Of a DNA stretch of 42,910 nt, positions 1 to 8,614 are shown one piece after another (positions within the stretch are counted from its first letter, which is position 1; the number at the start of each line of letters is the position of its first letter). Below the pieces are notes generated by a model, which saw nothing but the letters and a program-made list of their open reading frames with translations, made no database searches and was not told where the DNA came from. The stretch covers positions 1-42,910 of the forward strand of contig JAPPLW010000063.1 of assembly GCA_028819345.1 (NCBI GenBank), written 5' to 3'. The position numbers and the translations under genes are program-made. The DNA is from a bacterium. GTDB lineage: Bacteria; Actinomycetota; Acidimicrobiia; Spongiisociales; ZC4RG35.

Positions 1-55
1 ACCTAAACACCCCACCCCTCCAAACACGATTTGGAAATCATAGAAGCATCAGGGA
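1..55. repeat. Left terminal inverted repeat (55 bp)
   Basis: Bases 1-55 are the exact reverse complement of bases 42856-42910; identity stops at base 56. The repeat cuts the ABC exporter gene, whose frame ends at a stop inside it. It may be the end of a longer repeat, such as an insertion sequence, of which only 55 bases fall in the window. The length equals a common assembler k-mer, so an assembly-graph origin is likely. Confidence 0.9.
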
Positions 56-1441
56 GGAAAGTTGGATGTCCCGTACGTCCACCCCGTCGATGCGCACCGC
101 GCCCTCAGCCGCGTCGTACAGCCTGGATATCAGGTAGGTGATGGAGGTCTTTCCGGCCCCGCTGGGACCGACGAAGGCGGCCAACTGGCCGGGTTGCACA
201 TCGAAGCTGATGCCGTCCAACGCCCAATGGTGCCCATCTTCAGGCGCGGTCCCCTCAGGACCGTTCACCGCCTCGGCACTGTAGCTCATCCGCACGGAAT
301 CGAAGGTGACCCTGCCCGCGGTCTCTTCGGGCCTGAGATCTCTGGCCAGCGGAGAATCGGTGATCTTCGGGACGATGTCCAGGTACCCGAATATCCGCTC
401 GAACAGGGCCAGCGAAGACTGTATCTCCACCGAGACCTGCAAGAGGCTGGAGATGGGAAAGTAGAGGCGGCTCTGCAGAGTGGTGAACGCCACGATCGTC
501 CCGGCGGTGATCCCCTCCGGGCTGCCTCCCGAGATGAGGTATCCCGCCAGCAGGTAGATGACCACCGGCGACACCGAGAAGAATATCTGCATCACCGCCC
601 AGAAGGACTGGCCGGTGATCTGCTGGCGCACGGACAGGTCCAACAGCCTCTGGTTCTCCAGGCTGAACCTGCGTATCTCGTGGTCCTGGCGTCCGAACAG
701 CTTGGACAGCGTGATCCCCGACACCGACAGGGTCTCCTGGGTGATGGCCGTCATCTCGGCCTTGGACTCCTGGGCCTCCGCCGTCACCCTGCGGCGCCGC
801 TGTCCCACGTACCGGGACATGAGAGCAAACACCGGCGCCATGGACACCGAGATGAGGGCCAACTGCCATGACAGGATGGCCATGGCCACCAAGGTGCTGA
901 TGAAGATGACCAGGTTGCCGATGGTGTCGGAGACGGTGTTGGTGACCACCGTCTGGACACCCCCGACATCGTTGGCCACCCGGGACTGAATCTCTCCGGT
1001 GCGGGTGTCGGTGAAGAAACTGAGTGGCTGCCTTTGAAGGTGACGGTACAGGCGCTCTCTGAGGTCGCCCATCACCCGCTGGCCGACCTGGTTGGTCAGA
1101 TAGGTGTGCCAGATTCCAAGCAGGCCGCCCACCACGGTGATCCCCGCCATCACTGCGGCCAGGACCCACAGCAGGTTCAAGTCCGGACCGCCACTGGCGG
1201 GAAAAAGGGCCGAGTCGAACACCACCCGGATGAGGAGCGGGTTCACCACCCCGATGCCGGCCGTGATGAGTATCAAGAGACCCACCAGGGTGACAACCGG
1301 CCAATAGGGACGAAAAGCCCCAACGATCCGACGCACCAACCTCTTCGGCTGCGGATTGTCTTCTCCGGTTGATGTTTTCACCTGCAGGCTCCGAGAATAG
1401 GTGGGGCGCGCATTGAAGACGGTATGCGTTCCCCTCGCCAC
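38..1441 (-). CDS. ABC exporter (MsbA/multidrug type), 3' truncated
   Basis: This is an inner-membrane half-transporter with a fused transmembrane domain and nucleotide-binding domain, the type that exports lipids or drugs as a dimer. The transmembrane domain spans about residues 38-320, with hydrophobic helices near 48-70, 90-112, 165-190 and 285-305. The nucleotide-binding domain begins near residue 370. Walker A (GPSGAGKTS, about residue 430) is present. The frame then ends at DIQLSSLMLL, so the Q-loop, ABC signature, Walker B and H-loop are missing; about 150-200 residues are lost. The break coincides with the terminal repeat, so a mobile element or contig end interrupts the gene. The start is uncertain: GTG at 1441, or GTG about 20 codons later (VKTSTGED). 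It is divergent from the NYN gene. The substrate is unknown. Confidence 0.85.
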   Translation of the reverse strand: MARGTHTVFNARPTYSRSLQVKTSTGEDNPQPKRLVRRIVGAFRPYWPVVTLVGLLILITAGIGVVNPLLIRVVFDSALFPASGGPDLNLLWVLAAVMAGITVVGGLLGIWHTYLTNQVGQRVMGDLRERLYRHLQRQPLSFFTDTRTGEIQSRVANDVGGVQTVVTNTVSDTIGNLVIFISTLVAMAILSWQLALISVSMAPVFALMSRYVGQRRRRVTAEAQESKAEMTAITQETLSVSGITLSKLFGRQDHEIRRFSLENQRLLDLSVRQQITGQSFWAVMQIFFSVSPVVIYLLAGYLISGGSPEGITAGTIVAFTTLQSRLYFPISSLLQVSVEIQSSLALFERIFGYLDIVPKITDSPLARDLRPEETAGRVTFDSVRMSYSAEAVNGPEGTAPEDGHHWALDGISFDVQPGQLAAFVGPSGAGKTSITYLISRLYDAAEGAVRIDGVDVRDIQLSSLMLL

Positions 1442-1551
1442 CGGTCCCGGATAATTGCCGACTCAATCGGGTGAAGGCGTCCGTGAGGAAGCGCCATCCA
1501 CCCTTTGGTAGGATGAGTGAGCCCCCATGGCTTGAAGGAAGGCCCCCGTCC

Positions 1552-2289
1552 ATGCCGCCGCAGGATTCGCACCCCAATCACATAGCTTTGCTGGTGGACG
1601 GGGACAACGCACAGCCCTCCCTCATTGAGCCCATCCTGACCGAGGTGGCCAAGCACGGCAGCATCACCACCAGGCGCATCTACGGAGACTGGACAACGCC
1701 CCACATGTTGGGATGGAAAGAGGTCCTGCAGACCTACGCCATCCAACCCATTCAACAGTTCCGGTACACGGTGGGAAAGAACGCCACCGACAGCGCCCTG
1801 ATCATCGACGCCATGGACCTCCTGCACACCGGGACCGTTGACGGGTTCTGCATAGTGTCCAGCGACAGCGACTACACCAGGTTGGCCACCCGCATACGGG
1901 AGGGGGGACTCTTCGTGATGGGGATAGGCCGCATGCAGACTCCGAACTCTCTGGTCAACGCCTGTGAGGTGTTCGTCTACACCGAGAACCTAACCTCGTC
2001 GGACCAGACTCCCGATGACCGACCCCTACCGCCCAAACCCTCGAAGTGGACCGGCACGGTTAGTCGCGCCGTGGAGACCGCCATAGAGACCGGGATAGAA
2101 GAGGACGGCTGGGTGATGCTCAGCATTGTCGGCAGCCAGATCCGCAAACTGGATCCCGCCTTCGACCCCCGGACCTACGGATTCTCACGACTGTCGCTCC
2201 TCGTCAAGTCCGAACCCGACCAGTTTGAAACCAGTGAGAGGGCGATCAGCGGGCACAAACAGCTCTTCATAAGACGGTCTTCGAAATAG
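1552..2289 (+). CDS. NYN domain (LabA/DUF88-like, PIN fold) protein with C-terminal OST-HTH/LOTUS-like domain
   Basis: The first half is a NYN domain, a PIN-like putative ribonuclease fold. Visible acidic motifs are LLVDGDNAQ near the N-terminus, the TDSALIIDAMDL helix and IVSSDSDYTRLA; these supply the Asp residues expected to bind metal. After a proline-rich linker, the last 80 or so residues (from WTGTVSRAVE to the end) resemble the small OST-HTH/LOTUS domain often fused to bacterial NYN proteins, which is thought to bind RNA. ATG 1552 was chosen because AAGGAAGG lies 9 nt upstream; ATG 1513 in the same frame is an alternative. Role (inferred): RNA cleavage or RNA-linked regulation; no target can be named. 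The downstream gap to the convergent acyl-CoA synthetase gene holds only short hairpins. Confidence 0.85.
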   Translation: MPPQDSHPNHIALLVDGDNAQPSLIEPILTEVAKHGSITTRRIYGDWTTPHMLGWKEVLQTYAIQPIQQFRYTVGKNATDSALIIDAMDLLHTGTVDGFCIVSSDSDYTRLATRIREGGLFVMGIGRMQTPNSLVNACEVFVYTENLTSSDQTPDDRPLPPKPSKWTGTVSRAVETAIETGIEEDGWVMLSIVGSQIRKLDPAFDPRTYGFSRLSLLVKSEPDQFETSERAISGHKQLFIRRSSK

Positions 2290-2394
2290 ACCCGCTAGTG
2301 GATCTGCCCTGTAGGGTCGGAACTAGCCATCCGCGACAGCCCGGTGGGTAGGTTCGGTCCGCCTCCAAACGAACCGTCTGCCCTGAGAGATCCG

Positions 2395-4038
2395 CTAGGC
2401 GGACTTGATGTCGGCGGCTTCCTCCAAGCCCAGTTCCGTCACCGAGACTTCCCGCATCTCAACTTTGCGGATCTTGCCGGTGGCGGTCATGGGGAAGTCG
2501 TTGACGAACTTCACATAGCGCGGGACCTTGAAGTGGGCTATGCGGCCCCGGCAGAACTCCTTGATGTCCTCAGCCGTCGCCACGGCGCCTTCCCGTAGCT
2601 TCACCCAGGCCATCACCTGCTCGCCGTACTTGGCGTCGGGGACCCCGATCACCTGCACGTCCTCGACAGCCGGGTACCCGTAGAGGTACTCCTCGATCTC
2701 CCTCGGGTAAATGTTGTCCCCTCCCCTGATGATCATGTCCTTGATCCGCCCCACGATGTTCACATAGCCCTCGGCGTCCATGACCGCCCGGTCCCCGGTG
2801 TGCATCCAGCCGTCCGAGTCGATGGCCTCGGCGGTCCTCTCAGGATCGTCCCAATAGCCCAGCATCACCGAGTAGCCGCGGGTGCATAACTCCCCGTCAC
2901 TCCCCCGCTCCACGGTCTCGCCCGTCCCCGGGTCGATGATCTTGATCTCGACGTGGGGGTGGACCCGCCCCACGGTGGAGACCCGCCTCTCAATCGAGTC
3001 GGTGGTGTAGGTCTGGGTGGACACCGGCGAGGTCTCGGTCATGCCGTAGGCGATGGTCACCTCGGCCATGTTCATGTCGGAGATGACCTGTTTCATGACT
3101 TCCACCGGGCAGGGTGACCCGGCCATGATCCCGGTGCGTAGCGACGACAGGTCGACCGACTCCAGGTCGGGATGGGCCAACTCGGCGATGAACATGGTCG
3201 GCACCCCGTACAGGCTGGTGCACCGCTCCCCCGCCACTGCCGCCAGCACCTCGGCGGGAACGAACCCCGGGCCCGGGAAGACGATCGCCGACCCGTGGGT
3301 GGTGCAGGCCAGGGTGCCCAGCACCATTCCAAAGCAGTGATACATCGGGACCGGGATGCAAACCCGGTCCTCCTCGGTGTAGGCGCACGCCTCGCCCACG
3401 AAGAAGCCGTTGTTCAAGATGTTGGAGTGGCTGAGCGTGGCGCCCTTGGGGAACCCCGTGGTGCCGGAGGTGAACTGGATGTTGATGGGGTCATCGTGAT
3501 GGAGGCCGGCCATTCGCTCGGACAGGGCCTCCTTCATGCCGTCGGCGCCCGGTTCCATCAGGGCATCCCACTCGGAGGTATCAAGGAGGATCACCCGCTC
3601 CAGGTCGTCCAGTTCGTGGCGGACCTCGGAGATCATGGCCCGGTAGTCCGACGACAAGTATTTCTGCGCCGAGACCAGCACCCGGCACCCCGATTGCGCC
3701 AGCGCGTTGCGCACCTCGATGGTCCGGTAGGCGGGGTTGAGGTTCACCAGGACCACCCCCACCTTGGCGGTGGCGTACTGGAGCCACACCCACTCGGCAC
3801 AGTTCGGGCTCCAGATACCCACCCGGTCGCCCACCCCGAGGCCCAGGCGGAGCAGGCCCATGGCCAGAAGGTCCACCGATCGGTTGAACTCCCGGTAGGT
3901 CTGGCGGATTCCCTGGTGCATCGAGACCAGGGCGTCCCGGTCGGGGAAACGGGCCACCATTGACTCGAGGTTCCGGCCTATGGTCTCCTCCAACAGGGGC
4001 GTCGCTGTGTCGCCCTGTGAATACGCTAAGGCGGGCAT
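2395..4038 (-). CDS. Acyl-CoA synthetase (AMP-forming; ACSF2/FadD-like)
   Basis: This 547-residue adenylate-forming enzyme activates a carboxylic acid to acyl-AMP and then to acyl-CoA in the cytoplasm. The ATP-binding P-loop reads [16 protein letters not shown] (about residue 190). Other motifs are [20 protein letters not shown] and the hinge region [21 protein letters not shown]; the C-terminal catalytic Lys lies in TATGKIRK. The length and the [21 protein letters not shown] stretch fit the ACSF2-like medium/long-chain branch, but chain length cannot be told from sequence. ATG 4038 has a GGGGAGAG ribosome-binding site 5 nt upstream. It is transcribed alone, divergently from the YibE/F gene. 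A hairpin TCCGC-TAG-GCGGA overlaps the stop codon. Confidence 0.92.
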   Translation of the reverse strand: MPALAYSQGDTATPLLEETIGRNLESMVARFPDRDALVSMHQGIRQTYREFNRSVDLLAMGLLRLGLGVGDRVGIWSPNCAEWVWLQYATAKVGVVLVNLNPAYRTIEVRNALAQSGCRVLVSAQKYLSSDYRAMISEVRHELDDLERVILLDTSEWDALMEPGADGMKEALSERMAGLHHDDPINIQFTSGTTGFPKGATLSHSNILNNGFFVGEACAYTEEDRVCIPVPMYHCFGMVLGTLACTTHGSAIVFPGPGFVPAEVLAAVAGERCTSLYGVPTMFIAELAHPDLESVDLSSLRTGIMAGSPCPVEVMKQVISDMNMAEVTIAYGMTETSPVSTQTYTTDSIERRVSTVGRVHPHVEIKIIDPGTGETVERGSDGELCTRGYSVMLGYWDDPERTAEAIDSDGWMHTGDRAVMDAEGYVNIVGRIKDMIIRGGDNIYPREIEEYLYGYPAVEDVQVIGVPDAKYGEQVMAWVKLREGAVATAEDIKEFCRGRIAHFKVPRYVKFVNDFPMTATGKIRKVEMREVSVTELGLEEAADIKSA

Positions 4039-4069
4039 ATCGCTCTCCCCTGTCGATGATCCTTAGGTG

Positions 4070-4075
4070 ACTATA
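4070..4075 (-). promoter_or_regulatory. Candidate -10 box for the acyl-CoA synthetase gene
   Basis: TATAGT on the minus strand lies 31 nt upstream of ATG 4038 in the divergent intergenic region. No convincing -35 box is seen. Confidence 0.35.
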
Positions 4076-4247
4076 TCAGGGGCCGAACAGAGCGGCATTT
4101 CGTCGCGACGTCAGGCAGGTCGCTCACCCAATCCGGAGTCCGGTAATACTCGACCCAAGCCCTCGCCACAAAGTCAGAGGCTAATCCCCGTAGGCCGACC
4201 TCACCTCGGGGCTTTCACCCCAGACCGTGAAACCCCTTCCACGCCCA

Positions 4248-4253
4248 TAGACT
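4248..4253 (+). promoter_or_regulatory. Candidate leaderless -10 box (TAGACT) for the YibE/F gene
   Basis: TAGACT fits the actinobacterial TANNNT consensus and lies exactly 7 nt before ATG 4261. No Shine-Dalgarno sequence is visible, so the transcript may begin at the start codon. No clear -35 is seen. Confidence 0.45.
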
Positions 4254-4260
4254 GACCTCG

Positions 4261-5541
4261 ATGGATCAAGTTCCGCCAGCCGGTTCGCAACCGTCCGATC
4301 GTTCGGGCGAACAGGGGGATCGCCTCCACCCCAGGCACGGGGGGCGGCATCGTCTGGACACCGGTTCGAGCGCCTGGAGGTCGCATCGCGGGCTGCAGGC
4401 AGTGCTGGTCTTCGTGGTGGCCGCTGCAGTCGCCACCGGGCTCGGGACATTGGCCCTGTGGCCGACCGAGGAGGGAGTCACATCGGCGACCGAGAGTGCA
4501 GCGGAGATCGGTCTGGCCACCGAACGGTACGGCGCAACCGTCCAGGAGGTCCGGGACGGTCCCTGCTCGTACTCGAGCGACGACAACCCTCGGAACTGCC
4601 GCCACGTCACCGCCGTCCTCGACGAGGGCCCCGCCGTGGGCTCGGCCATAGCCCTGACCGAGTTCGACCTCGGGTTCGCCGCCACGGCGCCCCGGTTGAC
4701 GGTGGACCAGAAGATAATCCTCGGATACGAGCCGGCCACCGACTTCTACTTCTACGCCGACGCCGACCGGCGGACCCCGCTCGCCTGGCTCAGCGCGTTG
4801 TTCGCGGTGTTCGTGATCGCCCTGGGGCGCAGACGGGGAGTGCTGGCCCTGGTAGGGATGGTGGGCACGGTGGCGGTGCTGGTGGCGTTCGTGGCGCCGT
4901 CGATACTGGATGGAAACGACCCTCTCCTGGTAGCGGTGGTGGCTGCCTCGGCGATCGCGTTCGTCAGCCTGTACCTCATCCACGGGTTCAACTCCACCAC
5001 CACCGTCGCCCTGGCGGGCACGCTCTCGGCGCTCGGCTTGACGCTGGCCTTGTCGTGGGCCTTCTTCGAGCTTTCCCACTTCACCGGTCTGGCCAGCGAG
5101 GAGGCCCTGACTCTCCCCTTCATCACCGGAGGAATCGATCTGGCGTCCCTGATCCTGGGAGGGGCGGTGCTCGGCGCCCTGGGGGCCCTGGACGACATCA
5201 CTGTGACCCAGGCGGCGCTGGTGGCCGAACTCCACTATCGCAACCCGGGCCTGGGGACCCGCCAACTGGTGGCATCGGGAGTCCGGGTGGGCCGGGAACA
5301 CATCGCCTCCACGGTGAACACCCTGCTGCTGGCCTATGCCGGCGCAAGCTTTCCCCTGCTGATGCTGCTGGCGGTCTCCGACCAGTCGATGGTGATGGTG
5401 GCCAACTCCGAACTGATTGCGGTGGAGATCGTTCGCACCCTGTGCGGGTCGATCGGGCTGGTGGCGGCGGTGCCGATCACCACGCTGCTTGCCGCCCTGG
5501 TCGCCGACCCGTCCCCGAGGCCGTCGCCACCGGCTTGTTAG
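4261..5541 (+). CDS. YibE/F-like multi-pass membrane protein
   Basis: The 426-residue protein has a charged cytoplasmic N-terminus, one transmembrane helix at about 46-67, an extracytoplasmic domain at about 70-170 with a Cys pair (GPCSYSSDD...RNCRH), and then about seven or eight helices from residue 172 to the C-terminus. The helical part carries conserved stretches of the YibE/F family: YLIHGFNSTTT, LGGAVLGALGALDDITVTQAA, VGREHIASTVNTLLLAYAG and ELIAVEIVRTLCGS. The family is widespread in Gram-positive bacteria and its biochemical role is not established; transport has been suggested. It precedes the acetamidase gene by about 50 nt on the same strand, so co-transcription is plausible. Confidence 0.85.
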   Translation: MDQVPPAGSQPSDRSGEQGDRLHPRHGGRHRLDTGSSAWRSHRGLQAVLVFVVAAAVATGLGTLALWPTEEGVTSATESAAEIGLATERYGATVQEVRDGPCSYSSDDNPRNCRHVTAVLDEGPAVGSAIALTEFDLGFAATAPRLTVDQKIILGYEPATDFYFYADADRRTPLAWLSALFAVFVIALGRRRGVLALVGMVGTVAVLVAFVAPSILDGNDPLLVAVVAASAIAFVSLYLIHGFNSTTTVALAGTLSALGLTLALSWAFFELSHFTGLASEEALTLPFITGGIDLASLILGGAVLGALGALDDITVTQAALVAELHYRNPGLGTRQLVASGVRVGREHIASTVNTLLLAYAGASFPLLMLLAVSDQSMVMVANSELIAVEIVRTLCGSIGLVAAVPITTLLAALVADPSPRPSPPAC

Positions 5542-5592
5542 CATCACAGAGCGTGACAACGTGCCGGCACCGGCTCTCGTTCAGGACAGACC

Positions 5593-6606
5593 GTGGTTGA
5601 ATTCGTCGAATTCCCCCTGGACCCCGACGCCCCGCTGTCGAGCCTGGTCTACGCCTTCGGCGGCGCCGAGGCGGTGGCGGAGCTGAAGCCGGGGCAGATA
5701 CTCTCCACCGCCACCCGGGACTGTTTCGCCGGACGGGTCCGCACCACGGCAGACCTCCCCTCCCAGGTGTGCGACCTCCGCTACATCAATCCCCAGACCG
5801 GGCCATTCCACATCGCCGGAGCAGAGCCGGGAGACACCCTGGCGGTGCACTTCCTCAGCATCGAGCCCAGCGAGTCGTGGGGGGTGAGCGCCACCTTCCC
5901 CTTCTTCGGCGCCCTGACCAGCAGCCGCGACACGGCCACGCTCCAGCCCCCGCTGGACGAACGGACCTGGGTGTACGACCTCGACAACCAGGCGCGGCTG
6001 GTCTATTACCAGGCGCTCGACGCCGACCTGCGACTTCCCCTCCCCATGGACCCGATGCACGGGACGGTCGGAGTGGCGCCCGCCATGGGCGAGGTCCGGA
6101 ACTCCCTTGCCCCCGGCGCCTGGGGAGGCAACATGGACACCCCCGAGATGCGGGCCAGAGCCACCTGCTACCTGGGAGTGAACGAGCCGGGCGCCCTGTT
6201 CAGCATCGGCGACGGCCACGCCCGCCAGGGAGAGGGCGAGGCATGCGGGGTGGCCGTGGAGTGCTCGATGAACACGGTCCTGGTGGTCGACGTGATCCGG
6301 GGCGACTACGCGCCCTGGCCGCGCCTCGAGACCGACGAGTTCCTGATCACCACCGGCTCCACCAAACCCCTGGAGGACGCCTTCCGCATCGCCCTCACCG
6401 AGATGGTGCGCTGGATCGAATCCCTATTGGACCTCTCCACCATGGACGCGTACCAACTGGTCTCCCAGGCCGCCCTGACGCCCATAGCCAATGTCTGCGA
6501 CACCGTCTACACGGTCACCTGCAAGGTGCCGAAGGCCCTCCTCCCTGAGACCGCCCCCTACGGGGGAATCCACCAGGCGCTGCAATCCAAGGCTGCAACT
6601 CTCTGA
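5593..6606 (+). CDS. Acetamidase/formamidase family protein
   Basis: The 337-residue protein belongs to the FmdA/AmdA family, which hydrolyses short amides such as formamide or acetamide to the acid and ammonia. Recognisable pieces are the NPQTGPFHIAGAEPGDTLAVH stretch (about residues 66-85), the MHGTVGVAPA segment, GGNMDTPEM, and the metal-site-like GVNEPGALFSIGDGHARQGEGE. The C-terminal segment (residues 260-335) is the helical domain of the family, with AYQLVSQAA. The start is GTG 5593; the alternative ATG 6053 would lose the fold. It follows the YibE/F gene on the same strand. The physiological substrate is unknown; homologues act on several small amides. Confidence 0.9.
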   Translation: MVEFVEFPLDPDAPLSSLVYAFGGAEAVAELKPGQILSTATRDCFAGRVRTTADLPSQVCDLRYINPQTGPFHIAGAEPGDTLAVHFLSIEPSESWGVSATFPFFGALTSSRDTATLQPPLDERTWVYDLDNQARLVYYQALDADLRLPLPMDPMHGTVGVAPAMGEVRNSLAPGAWGGNMDTPEMRARATCYLGVNEPGALFSIGDGHARQGEGEACGVAVECSMNTVLVVDVIRGDYAPWPRLETDEFLITTGSTKPLEDAFRIALTEMVRWIESLLDLSTMDAYQLVSQAALTPIANVCDTVYTVTCKVPKALLPETAPYGGIHQALQSKAATL

Positions 6607-6714
6607 CCGCAGGCGGCCCGAAGCGCGGCTGACGGTTGCCGCCCTCCGGGAAACGGCCCCGAGTCCCCTCGCTCGACCCTCGCCTAAGGATTAGTCCATT
6701 TAAATAAATCTAGA

Positions 6715-6720
6715 TAGTCT
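6715..6720 (+). promoter_or_regulatory. Candidate leaderless -10 box (TAGTCT)
   Basis: TAGTCT (TANNNT) sits in an unusually AT-rich patch (about 6695-6727) and is exactly 7 nt before GTG 6728. There is no ribosome-binding site. A weak -35 candidate, TTAGTC, lies at 6691-6696. Confidence 0.5.
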
Positions 6721-6727
6721 AAATAGG

Positions 6728-7435
6728 GTGTTCGGATCGCACCACCACCTCGCCCCAATTCCCCGCGAGGCGTCCGGGCGGGACTCCGCCGCCCGCGGCG
6801 CTGGCGCCCTGCTGGTGCTGACGGCCTTGGTAACGGCAGTCTCGGCGGTAACCCGCGTCTCTGCGGACGCTGACTTCCAACCCTCCTTGCAGGACACGCT
6901 GGAGGCAATCGCCGACCAATCGGTTCTCTACGGTTTGGGAGGGGCGGCGCGCCTGGTGTCCGGGGTCACCCTGGGGGCAGCCGCCTGGTTCCTGCTGAGG
7001 ACCTCGATCATCCGTCTGCGTCTCGGCTCCCCGGCGGTTCCCGGGTTGTTCCTGCTCTCCGGTGTCTTCACCGCCGCTTCGGGGTTGTGCGCGGTCGTCC
7101 TGGCGTTGGCGGCGCCGGAGATCAACCCCCTCATCGAGTCTTCCGCGCTCGTCCGCTGGCTCAGCGGAAAGATCGGCTTCGCATTGTCGGGACTGGCCCT
7201 GGTGGTCGCTTCCCGTTATCGGTGGAAGGCAGGAGGCGCCCTCCGTCGCATAGCGCCTGTGTCGGGCATCCTCGGCCTGGCGATGCAGTTCATCTGGATC
7301 GACTCGGCCACGCTGGCCCATCCCATCGTGGGCGGGGCCTTCTTCCTCTGGCTACTGGCAGTGGGGTTCCTGCTCTTCACCGGCCGGACCGAAGAACTCT
7401 TCCGGAAGATGGTCACTTCCGACTCCCCCACCTAG
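6728..7435 (+). CDS. Multi-pass membrane protein of unknown function
   Basis: I do not recognise a family with confidence. The 235-residue product has about six hydrophobic segments: roughly residues 24-42, 73-90, 100-125, 145-160, 175-195 and 200-218. A loop containing charged residues (about 44-65, DADFQPSLQDTLEAIADQS) lies after the first helix. The pattern resembles DUF4386-like small membrane proteins, but that is only an impression. GTG 6728 was chosen because a TANNNT box lies 7 nt upstream and the next candidate starts fall within the first helix. It is followed by a hairpin and appears to be monocistronic. Confidence 0.6.
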   Translation: MFGSHHHLAPIPREASGRDSAARGAGALLVLTALVTAVSAVTRVSADADFQPSLQDTLEAIADQSVLYGLGGAARLVSGVTLGAAAWFLLRTSIIRLRLGSPAVPGLFLLSGVFTAASGLCAVVLALAAPEINPLIESSALVRWLSGKIGFALSGLALVVASRYRWKAGGALRRIAPVSGILGLAMQFIWIDSATLAHPIVGGAFFLWLLAVGFLLFTGRTEELFRKMVTSDSPT

Positions 7436-7488
7436 CCCTCCAGCAGATTGCCCTGGGGGGATGCTCTCCCCTTCCCACTGCGGAGTTT

Positions 7489-7516
7489 GGATGGTCCACT
7501 CCCCATTGGACGATCC
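7489..7516 (+). terminator. Hairpin after the unknown membrane protein gene
   Basis: GGATGGTCCA and TGGACGATCC pair over nine of ten positions around an 8 nt loop. There is no U-run after it, so it would be a non-canonical terminator. A second GC-rich hairpin starts just after the stop codon (7436-7461). Confidence 0.4.
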
Positions 7517-7560
7517 CACAGTGAGTTACCCGTAGCGCGCCACCCGCCTGGTACCACGAC

Positions 7561-7588
7561 TTGACAACCCTCGGTTGTTGAGTAAACT
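7561..7588 (+). promoter_or_regulatory. Promoter of the ABC-exporter operon (TTGACA-N16-TAAACT)
   Basis: A perfect -35 box TTGACA (7561-7566) and a -10 box TAAACT (7583-7588) are separated by 16 nt. The spacer contains a small dyad AACC-CTC-GGTT (7567-7577). The ribosome-binding site GGAGG and ATG 7623 follow. This is the clearest sigma70-type promoter in the window. Confidence 0.75.
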
Positions 7589-7605
7589 AGTTTGCATTAC
7601 AAACT
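7589..7605 (+). promoter_or_regulatory. Palindromic operator candidate
   Basis: AGTTTG-CATTA-CAAACT is a perfect 6 bp inverted repeat with a 5 nt spacer, placed directly after the -10 box and across the likely transcription start. The second gene of the operon is a winged-helix regulator, so autoregulation through this site is a natural reading. That link is inferred. Confidence 0.55.
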
Positions 7606-7622
7606 TACTGGAGGTTCACACA

Positions 7623-8255
7623 ATGTCAGGCTCGGGAAATGAAGGGGCCGCCCTCACTCCTCAGGAGAGTTGGGGAGCGATCCACACCACCATCAACAAG
7701 ACGAGAAGTTCCATGTACCTGGCCGGGACTTCGCCGATTCTGCTTATGTGGGGCGCCTTGACGGCGGTGTTGTACCTGATTGAATACTGGTTCCAGACCG
7801 GGGGGTCCGCTCTGGCGGAGGAGACCCCGTGGATAAGGGCTCCGGTCTTCGGCGTTCTGGTGATTGCAGGAATGGTCGGCAGCGGCTTCATCGGCCGCCG
7901 GTACGGAAGCCGGAACGTCACCCCGGAAGCTGGTCGGGCGGTAGGCATCCGGGTCTTCTTCTACTGGGTGTCCGTGGCGCTGGCGGCCTGGTTCATCCCG
8001 GCGGCGGCGGGGATGTGGTCGCCCGAGGGCGGCCCCCAGATTCCCCACGTGGCCATCGGCATCGTGACCCTGGGTTACGTCCTGTACGGCATAATGACCC
8101 ACGCCGCGCTGGCGGCGGTCGGGGTGGGAATAGCCGCCGCCTACTATCTACCCGACTTTCTGGCGGGCGACGCCGCTCTGCCGGTCTCGGCGGCGGCGAC
8201 CTTCGCGGTCGTGGGCCTGGGCGCTCTGTGGTTGCACAGGATCGGGATCCGGTGA
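7623..8255 (+). CDS. Membrane protein, first gene of ABC-exporter operon
   Basis: The 210-residue protein has a soluble N-terminus of about 30 residues followed by about five or six hydrophobic segments (roughly 31-52, 67-85, 103-125, 137-155, 158-175 and 185-203). I recognise no named domain. Small membrane proteins like this commonly precede a winged-helix regulator and an ABC exporter in actinobacteria, but their role is not known; sensing or an accessory function is possible. ATG 7623 has a good GGAGG ribosome-binding site 9 nt upstream and lies downstream of a clear promoter, so the longer frame from 7575 is rejected. The stop codon overlaps the next start (GTGA), implying translational coupling. 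Confidence 0.75.
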   Translation: MSGSGNEGAALTPQESWGAIHTTINKTRSSMYLAGTSPILLMWGALTAVLYLIEYWFQTGGSALAEETPWIRAPVFGVLVIAGMVGSGFIGRRYGSRNVTPEAGRAVGIRVFFYWVSVALAAWFIPAAAGMWSPEGGPQIPHVAIGIVTLGYVLYGIMTHAALAAVGVGIAAAYYLPDFLAGDAALPVSAAATFAVVGLGALWLHRIGIR

Positions 8256-8614
8256 GCGACAACTCCGCGGTACTCGACGAGACCATCCACCAATCGGTCA
8301 GGTTGCGGATAATGACGCTGCTGGTCTCCCAACCCGCCTCGGCCCGGGTCGCCTACCGGTTCATCCAGCGGACCCTCGATCTGACCGGCGGAAACCTCAC
8401 CATACATCTGCGGAAGCTCAGGGAGGCCGGGTATGTCGCCATCGCCAAGGAGTTCCGTGATGAGAAGCCTTCGACCTGGATACAGGCGACGGCCACTGGC
8501 CGCCAGGCTTTTGCGAGGTATCTGGCCAACCTGGAGAGGGTTTTGAAGGGGGTGACCGTTCCCGGGGCTCCGGCTACAATCCCGCAAGGTCGGCCATCGC
8601 GACCGTCACCATGA
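8252..8614 (+). CDS. Winged-helix transcriptional regulator
   Basis: The 120-residue protein matches the small wHTH regulators that sit beside ABC exporters. The helix-turn-helix core is at about residues 10-60 (TIHQSVRLRIMTLLVSQP ... LDLTGGNLTIHLRKLREAGYV), followed by a wing with KEFRDEKPSTWIQATATG and a C-terminal dimerisation helix (QAFARYLANLERVLKG). GTG 8252 overlaps the upstream stop codon and the TGA overlaps the ATG of the ATPase gene, so the three genes are coupled. It is probably a repressor of its own operon through the AGTTTG-N5-CAAACT site (inferred). No ligand-binding domain is visible. Confidence 0.85.
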   Translation: MSDNSAVLDETIHQSVRLRIMTLLVSQPASARVAYRFIQRTLDLTGGNLTIHLRKLREAGYVAIAKEFRDEKPSTWIQATATGRQAFARYLANLERVLKGVTVPGAPATIPQGRPSRPSP

